DNA of 64,000 nucleotides, taken from positions 186,001 to 250,000 of the forward strand of contig JASJOG010000048.1 of the NCBI GenBank assembly GCA_030142905.1, in the 5' to 3' direction. This DNA comes from Heliopora coerulea. Lineage: Eukaryota > Cnidaria > Anthozoa > Scleralcyonacea > Helioporidae. Positions 57,020 through 64,000 of this stretch are shown here, in pieces. Position numbers and translations under genes: made by a program. The stretch's first letter is position 1, and each line of letters opens with the position of its first letter. The notes under the pieces were generated by a model. That model saw only the letters and a program-made list of their open reading frames with translations. It did not search any database and had not been told where the DNA came from.

Positions 57020-57660
57020 TTGATTTTCTCTTTACTTAACCGCTGTTTCAGTATTTGTTCTACATACGTTATTTTTCATGCTGAACTAGAAAAACTAAAA
57101 CGCATTTTTATTAACAATGGTTATGCAGTAAAACTTCTTGACAGATGTATCGCCTCCTTTCCAGACAAAGTCTTCTCCAAATCAACTAAATTGCTTACGG
57201 CTCCCAAACGTGTTGTTTACCTTTCTTTATCATTTACTGGGCAACATTTCTCTCATATCCGAACTCAGATAAAAAAACTTTTCTCATCCGATTTTCCTCA
57301 CATCAACATTAGGTGTGTTGCTCACCCGTCGGTTAGACTTTTGCATTTCTGCCCTTTTAAAGACAAGATTCCTCTACGCTTAAGATCGCATGTAGTTTAT
57401 CATTTTACGTGTCGAAGCTGCGGAGCTTCATATGTCGGAGAAACCATCCGACACCTCCATACACGCGTATCTGACCATATTGGAATCTCACCTCTCACAG
57501 GTAGAAAGCGCATTAACCCTCCCCTCACCAGTATTCTTTCATACCACTGTGACACGGGTCACCCAGTCTCCTTTGATGATTTTAAAATCCTTCTTGTCCT
57601 TTCGAGTTAGAACTTCTTTTACGAGAAAGTCTACTCATTCGCAATTATAAACCCTCTTTA
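57020..57660 (+). pseudogene. PLE endonuclease coding region
   Basis: The frame to 57610 reads RVVYLSLSFTGQHFSHIRTQ, FKDKIPLRLRSHVVYHFTCRSC, then the GIY-YIG core ASYVGETIRHLHTRVSDHIG and HCDTGHPVSFDDFKIL. A frameshift at 57595-57610 moves the family tail (ELLLRESLLIRNYKPSLN-like) to another frame. In YVGET the Gln of the usual G-Q-T is Glu. The start methionine is arbitrary; the protein's upstream part is gone. Confidence 0.85.
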
Positions 57661-57844
57661 AATGCCAATATTGGCTCAGCACCACTTTTCCTTTTATAAT
57701 TTCTTCTTTCACTCTTACATGTTGTTAGTGTTACTCATACCTGTAACTTTTATTTTTAGTACGTTCTCTGATTGGTTAATGCATGAATATTATTACACCC
57801 TGTAACTATATAGTTAGGCTTTAGGCAGTTATGTAAATTATTCT

Positions 57845-57869
57845 CTGATGATGTTGTGATACAACGAAA
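57845..57869 (+). ncRNA. hammerhead-like motif, right arm
   Basis: CTGATGA (57845-57851), GTTG-TGATA-CAAC stem and loop, GAAA (57866-57869), then CGTTAGAAC. The core is intact. Stem III would be GTT/AAC with a two-base loop, as in the minimal PLE hammerheads. Confidence 0.65.
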
Positions 57870-58329
57870 CGTTAGAACTTTACTAAATACTATGATTTTA
57901 CTTCTGTGTCCGACTCGATGGTTTTCGTAAAGATATTTTGCTGGGCTTCGATATTCCTCTTGAGATTGTTCCCCATTTGTTCCCTTTGTTCTTTCATTTG
58001 TGTGGCTACCGTTGACCAACAGCGGTAGCCAAGTTGGCAGCGTCGGCTGGTTTGCCTGATTGTTTGTCTTGGCCAACATTTTTATAAAGAGTTGAGAACA
58101 TAAAAAAAAACCAAAAAACAACGTAAGTGTAAAATCAGGTATTCGGATCCAAGCTGTCTCATGGTATGTCACCTTTAAAAATCGTAAGTTTAATTGTCCC
58201 ATTGGAATCCTTGTTGCTGAATGGTTAAAGCATCTCGCAGTTAAGTTACGGGTCGCATTACCGTTAAGGGTACAAAAATCTTCTAGAGGTAATCCATATA
58301 TCAATTAATTGCATGCGCAACTCATCCTG

Positions 58330-58480
58330 TCAAGAAGTGTTGCATGACATTAGCCAAGGTAAAATAATTGAAGACTCATCCACACAGAAACGAGTCAACT
58401 CTTCTCTGCCTGGATAATTTTACTTGAGCCAACGTTTGACCTTGTTACTTGGTAAAGGGAGACATCTGGACAGGAAAAAT
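58330..58480. repeat. dispersed MITE copy, rearranged
   Basis: ATTAGCCAAGGTAAAATAAT and, 90 bases on, CTGGATAATTTTACTTGAGCCAACG are core halves in opposite orientation, so this copy is broken or fused. Confidence 0.4.
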
Positions 58481-58679
58481 ATTGAGAAAACATACATCCA
58501 CAGACCTTTTGAAGACTTGCATAAGCTTTTCACTCTCATTTCTGCAGCGTCATAAGCTTTATCATCGAACAGTAAAAAGGCTTGGTTTATGCAAAGGTTT
58601 TGCTCATTTAATAGTGAGTTATTTTAACAAGTTGAGGCAAAATATTTTCAAATAAATTAGCAACCATTACAACCTCAAA

Positions 58680-60600
58680 GGTTATCATACAATAATAAGC
58701 AGGCTATAATAAGCCATTGACTATCGAGTGCTGTAACCTTTTACTTATTTTTGAGCGAACGTAGTGATCAGTTGGACACAGCTAAATGTAACATGACCCT
58801 CATTAAATACATGTTCCGTTGATATTTCTACATTTATACTTCCTCAAGTACTTCTCTGGCATGTATTCAGTGCCATACTAGTGGGGGGAGTATGTGGGTG
58901 TCATACTCCAATGTTGCAACGTGCTAGTTTTATCGTGCAACTTGTCCGTAAGTAGACGGTGATATGCCGAGATTAACTGCTGTGTTTCCTGCCAGGATGA
59001 GTGACAAGAACGGAAATAACAAGGACAACACTTCTACAGCTTGTACCAGCTATTGACGAGCCGACTGTCTTTCCTATACATGGAAAAAAGCTTTTGTTTT
59101 TGTTACTGCTAATGGACTCATATTTGGTCTTACCCAAAAAAATGCCATCTACTGATGTAACTAAGGTTGGAAAAATTGCCTTCGTCAATTATAAGATTTC
59201 ACAGCGGAGCAATATATTTAGTGTGGAAGAGAATGAACAGAATAATGAAATTGTGTTCTCCTGAATAAGAAAAGTGAGGACATTTGTCTTCTTCCACAGA
59301 CGAAAAATTGCTTCGTTATCGAACAAAAAAGTACGATTTTTGGACGGACGTTTCAAGTAGAAAATAATTCACAAACGATGCTACCTCAAGAAACCAAGGT
59401 CTGAATTAGGTGAAAAAAACACCATCGCAATAATATCAAATTGAATAAACAATGTCCGTCGTCAGAATTTGATGTTTCAACCTAACGATGATCATGGCAC
59501 ATTAACATCGATAAACGCAGAGCATTATTGCCCACTTCCTGATATTTGACTAAATGGTAGGTGGTCTCAATAAATATTTCGAAACAATGAAAATTAAACA
59601 GACATAATCGCGGAACCTTCGAAAACTTACGTTACAGCTAAATACTGTATTCGAAACACAAACATAACTGTAACGATGTAATGCAACGTGAGCTTTGCTA
59701 GAGTAAATGAAGTTTGATCGACCGAGGAAATAAAACACATGATTGAAGGGGACACACTCAAGCGTTCCATGCCGTCGAAATCATCCAGACAACTCAAATA
59801 TCAAATCGATTACATGTTCAGAATTGGAAGCTGCTTAGCAGTAGCAACTAAATATTTTCGGAGCTGCCACATACCACTAATTCGAGATTAGATCTTTATT
59901 CCTATAATGTTAATCAACCCAAACACCTGGCACAGTTGCCAAGTGCTAGCGGACGCCAAGACTCTTAATGTTCATGTGCATATGCTGGCTAAATCGACCT
60001 TTTGGCTTCCTCTTATAAGGCGTCAATTTGAATAAGGCTTCTTGGTTCAGTGATTGCTTCTCATTTCTAACCGCTCTATTTCTTTTATGGAGAACTTTGC
60101 TTTTGGAAACATTGGAGCGAGTAAGCACCAATCTTTAATAACCAAGTAGTTACAGTTTTATATGGTGAAGACAATTATTGTGACATGTTGACATTGATTA
60201 ATGATTGATATCATCGGTAAACTTTAGCAATGTGCCAGACACCCCTTAACCCTTGAACGCTTAAACTTTTTTCTTTTGTTCTTTATTCTCTCTTAGCTTT
60301 GTTTTTCTTTTGTTTTCTCACTGGTTCTTTTGTCCTTAAGTGTCCGAAACATCGGACACTGTGCGTCAAAGGGTTAACCGGATTCAACAAGGTGGTAGAC
60401 TATCAGATAGTAGCTACGAGAAAAACGTATCCTGTTTGGTGTATATAGATTATCTTGTGTAAATATTTGCAATTATTATTATCATCATTATCGTTATCAT
60501 TATCATTGCTTTTAATGTAATTTCCGGTTGAAATTTACGAGTAACCGGATTCAGCCGGATAGCTAAACTTTACCAGATACCTGATACCGGTATTCAAACC
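58680..60600. other. no supported gene
   Basis: Only short frames; an ATTATC/ATTATT-rich tract lies at 60473-60510. The stretch could be 3' flank of the minus-strand LIM-like gene. Confidence 0.5.
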
Positions 60601-60629
60601 CGGTACATTCCTAACACAATCACAGAATT

Positions 60630-60932
60630 TTATGAATTGTGAACTCTCCTTTCAATGTATAATTTTTTCCTAAAACATTCGTCGTGATAACGTTTCCCAT
60701 TTGACCACCTCCACAGTCCCGAAAATCCTTGCTTTGGTTTCTCAACAATCACGTTGAAACACAGGCTGCATCTTGGCCCAGCTTCCAGTTCATAGCACTC
60801 CTCATGAAAGCGCTTTCCATCGTAAGTAACCCATCTTCCAGACAGATTCTTTTTAGGCCAGGGAATGAGAGCAAAGCAGCAGTGATTACACTTTGGTCCT
60901 TTGGTTTTGATATAACATTCGTAATGATAGCT
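60630..60932 (-). CDS. last exon of LIM-like zinc-binding protein
   Basis: A strong minus-strand acceptor (TTTTATTCTTGTTCTTTTAG) precedes 60932, and the phase-0 frame stays open for 100 codons to TAA at 60630. The residues hold repeated half-sites of a LIM-like fold: SYHYECYIKTKGPKCNHC, then GRWVTYDGKRFHEECYEL, then GPRCSLCFNVIV, then NGKRYHDECFRK. That makes C-x2-C followed about 25-30 residues later by H-x2-C, twice. These patterns bind zinc in LIM and DA1-type proteins. The exon begins inside a preceding repeat, so upstream exons must exist. Other frames over this region are shadows. Confidence 0.7.
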   Translation of the reverse strand, partial: SYHYECYIKTKGPKCNHCCFALIPWPKKNLSGRWVTYDGKRFHEECYELEAGPRCSLCFNVIVEKPKQGFSGLWRWSNGKRYHDECFRKKLYIERRVHNS

Positions 60933-61082
60933 CTAAAAGAACAAGAATAAAATAGCACCACGTTTATTCATTCATCTCTGTCCCATTCTCAGCGTGCAAA
61001 GTTCTTAAAATATACAGTAGAGATCATAAAATCCTGGCCAAAAATATTGGGACAACACTGAAAAATAGGTATGCATTGCATA

Positions 61083-61245
61083 CATTTCAGAATCATCCTC
61101 AGGGTATTAGGAAACGAAAACTTCACAATTAATCTACCCCGCTGAAGTCAACTGAAAAATGTTCACTCGAGTGGGATTTGAACTCGCACCTTCGGGATAC
61201 CGGTCCACCGCTCTACCTGTTGAGCTATCGAGTCCACTGAGGATG
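61083..61245 (-). mobile_element. tRNA-derived SINE, minus copy
   Basis: The tRNA-like head occupies 61234-61164 (A box TAGCTCAACAGGTAGAGC, B box GTGCGAGTTCAAATCCC). The tail CAACATTTTTCAGTTGACTTC leads to a CCTGAGGATGATTCTG end. The plus copy 110 bases on is its near mirror. Confidence 0.8.
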
Positions 61246-61353
61246 ATTCTGAAATAGAATTGAAACACTGCACATCCTCATGGATAAGCGTTAAGTTGGC
61301 GCAACAATATCTCGTGCACTTAAATCCGATAAAACTCACCTCCAATCCCTGTG

Positions 61354-61423
61354 GACTCGATAGCTCAGCAGTAGAGCGGCGGACCGGTATCCCGAAGGTG
61401 CGAGTTCAAATCCCGCTCGAGTC
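61354..61423 (+). mobile_element. tRNA-like SINE head, plus copy
   Basis: A perfect seven-pair acceptor stem (GACTCGA/TCGAGTC), D stem GCTC/GAGC and B box GAGTTCAAATCCC fold as a tRNA. The anticodon loop would read CCGGTAT, with C rather than the invariant U before the GGT anticodon, and the anticodon stem is poor. It is best seen as a SINE head of tRNA-Thr-like ancestry, not a working tRNA. Confidence 0.75.
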
Positions 61424-62872
61424 AACATTTTTCAGTTGAGTTCGGCAGTGTCAGATTATCATGAAAAGTTTCTGTTCATGTATATTTCTGAGGATGATTC
61501 TGAAAAAAATAATTGTGTCAAGTCTGGTGTTGTATTGCAAGTCAAACGGATGAGCGAAAAAGAGAAATTTCGTCATCCGAAAAACTATACAAACCTAATG
61601 AAGAACAAATATTTATTCCAAGGTAATATATAGGAACTTCAAGTGTTCAACATACAAATCAACAAGTTTATGCTCACACGATGTCAAGACGAAAATGCAT
61701 TAAAAACAACAGTGGCAAACAGCATGACACATACGACATCGACGTTTTCAAGTGGAAAATATACGCCCATTTAGTCGTCAAGTTATAGAGCACACTATCG
61801 TTGAGTTCAAATTACCATAGAGAAAACCAGAAAAGAGTAGCAAAGCACCAACACTGCCTGCAGATATGCTTTTATACGAAGGCCATGCGGTAAATATCAG
61901 TCGTAACATTCCGGTCGCTTCCGTATCTTTCTCGTATTACGTCACAAAACGTCATCATTTTGGCCCCGTAGATAAAAACATAAATACTCCTTCGCTCATG
62001 ATATGGCATGCAACTGTTGCTATGCAACAGTGGACGCAAAAATGAGAAAGTTTTCCACACCCATTCCCCTAATTCAATCTTGCGGGCTTTTAGTCAATTT
62101 ACAAGCGAAGAGAGTAATTTGCGACGCTGTCCCCTCAATTTTTGGCCAGGATTGTAGCTTTCAGGTTTAAATTTCCAAAAATATATTGATATTTTTCTCT
62201 TTAAATGGAAGACCATTTTAAGTTACATAAGTCACCCCATAGCTACCGGTAAATCTGCTTTTTGAATATATAGTGTAACTCTTCGGATTAGGGAATACTG
62301 AAATACAGTTTTGAAATTTGTGATCGGTTAGGCCAATTAAATTAGGTTGTTGGCTAGTTGTCGCTTTTGAGGTTTTGATAACTTTATTCATTGATTACGG
62401 CATTTGGTTTTATACAAACAGTTTCTGCAGCCATGAACTAGGCCTTAGATAGCTCAATATTTAGTGCATGAGATTCTTGCCGGATGATCGCATTACGAGC
62501 TCTATTCTAGCATGTACAGCCTTTTCTTCAGATATATATAAATATATATACATATTGAGTAGCAAATGTATGAACATGCAACGAATAAGCTTGTAGAAAA
62601 AGAAAAAAATTACCAAAGAGATACGATTGAAACCAAATACAAGTACTATAAAAACCTTAAAAAGAAATACAAATGCGGGTCATTTGTTTCGTTCAAATTG
62701 AAACTTTAGTGGAGAAAATTAGTTCGACAGTTATGCTTCAGATTTTGGGCTAGCTTTGTGAAATTTATGCCACTACAGCCTACAGGGGTACTTTTGAAGA
62801 AAACGTTTTGGCTATTGTTAAGCTATCTGTTACGATGTTTGGTCTGGTTTACTAATAATCAGTCTGATGTTT

Positions 62873-62873
62873 A

Positions 62874-62903
<30 letters not shown>
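62873..62903. repeat. (TGA)n microsatellite
   Basis: About ten GAT units; the poly-Asp of the overlapping frame is an artefact. Confidence 0.9.
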
Positions 62904-62904
<1 letters not shown>

Positions 62905-62958
62905 CTTCCGCTTAGGTCGCACATATATATATCGAATTTGCAACTTAGCTCGCCATCT

Positions 62959-63034
62959 GAGTCTCGGTAGCTCAATGGTTAGAGCGTCTAACCGGTCATC
63001 AGAAGGTTGCGGGTTCGATCCCCGTCTGGGGCTC
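62959..63034 (+). tRNA. tRNA-like sequence, probably SINE-derived
   Basis: The 76 bases fold as a cloverleaf: acceptor GAGTCTC/GGGGCTC with three G-U pairs, D arm GCTC/GAGC, anticodon stem TCTAA/TCAGA with one mismatch, and T arm with GGGTTCGATCCCC. The loop CCGGTCA would give a GGT (Thr) anticodon but lacks U33. A region homologous to this is a frequent contaminant of cnidarian gene models (S-S-M-V-R-A-S type peptides), which supports a SINE. A degenerate tRNA gene remains possible. Confidence 0.5.
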
Positions 63035-63486
63035 AGATATCATTTTCTGAGTATCGAGCTTGAAGATCGTTCATCTACTTTAATAATCAGTCTGATGACC
63101 TTGCGTCACTACTGCACAGATTTCACTGTTGATGCAACACAGCTTTCTATTACAGTACAAATATGCAACATCTGGTTTGGCACCCTAGGCAGCAATGTGT
63201 TTGCATTCTCAAAAGCTATGGTCAATCCAGGCCCGCAGGCAGCCTGTCATGCTAGGATGGGCAATAAATTGTCCAGGGGGCTCATAACTTGTTGATACAA
63301 CTTAAGTTTAGTGTTAACCATAGAGGTTAACACACTACGGATACTTGAAATGAGAGTGTGAAAGAGGAAAAAATTATTTTATTCAGTACGTTTGAAAATA
63401 ACTCTTGTAAACAAAGACGATGAACAGGTTGTATTGTTACTTCTGAATACACGGGAAGACATTCTCAATAGTCAAAAGTGGTCTAA

Positions 63487-63580
63487 TTCTTTCCAGGCGA
63501 GTTAACGCTTCTACTATTTTACTCTGGCTAACGCCAGAAGATTTTACTTGTCAAAGGGGGTGCTCCCACCAGGAAAGAGT
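63487..63580 (+). mobile_element. dispersed short MITE
   Basis: TTCTTTCCAGG and CCAGGAAAGA are inverted ends. The interior is TTTTACTCTGGCTAACGCCAGAAGATTTTACTTGTCAAAGG, with the 16-base TCTGGCTAACGCCAGA palindrome intact but for the two centre bases. Confidence 0.7.
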
Positions 63581-64000
63581 AAACAAGGCAAAATAGTTAT
63601 CGACAATTAATAAGATATATCGACTTTCCCCCAAAATTGTAACTTTTACCTAAATTATGTTAGTTTTTGCATTAATATTTCGGATGTAGCAAGCCGGCTG
63701 CGTTTCAAATTTTCCTTACATTTCTTACAGCTTGATGATTTCTCCAGTGTGACTGTCGCCATGCAATAAATTAATAATTTTTTAATGTAGATAGGTCCTC
63801 GATCTGTGATCACAATACTCGTTACAAAAAGTAATAAATATCTCAGATTTCTTTTGAGGAGGCTGAAATTCTATTTGGGGAGACTTAGCCCCCCAATGTC
63901 CCCTTTGGCTACGGGCCTGGGTCAATTTATTCTAGAGATGCACATTATTCAAGTGAAGTCTTTGAGTTCTTCCCCTCTAAAACATACCCTGAAGTTAATG

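Larger units (their letters stand above)
56686..57971 (+). mobile_element. Penelope-like element with short inverted arms
   Basis: The element carries 210-base inverted ends: 56686-56893 and 57762-57971 (CTCAAGAGGAATATCAAAGCCC ... and its complement). The ends include the PLE terminus with the ribozyme-like core, an element-specific ACTTCTGTGTCCGACTCGATGG block and CCTGTAACTATATAG. Between them lies a 5'-truncated coding region with part of the reverse transcriptase tail and the whole endonuclease. The architecture repeats that of the 0.7-5.9 kb element but with a different PLE family and shorter arms. Confidence 0.85.

Noticed and set aside
58001..58031. Short hairpin GGCTACCGTTG/CAGCGGTAGCC as a regulatory RNA
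   Set aside because: It is 11 pairs with one mismatch, isolated and without context; such hairpins are common near element ends.
61354..61423. Functional tRNA-Thr gene
   Set aside because: The anticodon arm is poor, U33 is absent, the same sequence is present in inverted and diverged copies, and a shared tail follows, so a SINE is the better call.
62867..63295. 142-codon protein starting with poly-Asp
   Set aside because: It is a (TGA)n microsatellite followed by a tRNA-like SINE head and unrelated sequence.

Overview
This is an AT-rich stretch of animal nuclear genome with no bacterial or organellar traits. It has short exons bounded by GT-AG splice sites, long gene-poor intervals, microsatellites, tRNA-derived SINEs and many decayed transposons. 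The mix best fits a cnidarian, probably an anthozoan such as a stony coral: Penelope-like elements (PLEs) with hammerhead-type termini, Crypton (DUF3504) recombinase relics, CR1/L2-like LINEs, BEL/Pao, tRNA-headed SINEs and a TMEM272-like gene. That placement is inference; no species-diagnostic gene is present.

Layout. 1-5.9 kb: a PLE with 1.3-kb inverted terminal arms, itself interrupted by a TA-flanked DNA element, inserted in a local duplicated segment. 6-10.3 kb: two near-identical 1.25-kb segments 2,998 bp apart (with older partial copies around the PLE) carrying an exon, of which only the last copy encodes a transmembrane helix. 13-20.7 kb: a transposon graveyard with PLE 3' ends, a Crypton, a PLE endonuclease fused to a BEL/Pao pol remnant with a likely 3' LTR, and a LINE ORF1. 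22.7-23.9 kb (minus): the last two exons of a death-domain gene, with a 200-bp hAT MITE in the intron. 25-26.5 kb: a LINE reverse transcriptase. 29-33 kb (plus): four exons of a DUF885-family metalloprotease-like gene, one of them frameshifted. 37-43.6 kb: nested transposons (Crypton in a TIR element in a Crypton), flanked by LINE relics. 52.1-56.1 kb (plus): a complete three-exon TMEM272-like membrane protein gene, with a LINE fragment and a 227-bp palindrome in its first intron. 56.7-58 kb: a second PLE with inverted arms. 60.6-60.9 kb (minus): the last exon of a LIM-like zinc-binding protein. 61-64 kb: SINEs and a MITE.

The host genes share no evident pathway. The window's unity comes from its mobile elements: repeated PLE termini with a CTGATGA-stem-GAAA core, a dispersed short MITE built on a TCTGGCTAACGCCAGA palindrome, and tRNA-derived SINEs, some in head-to-head pairs. 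Intergenic and intronic stretches without an entry showed nothing I could support.
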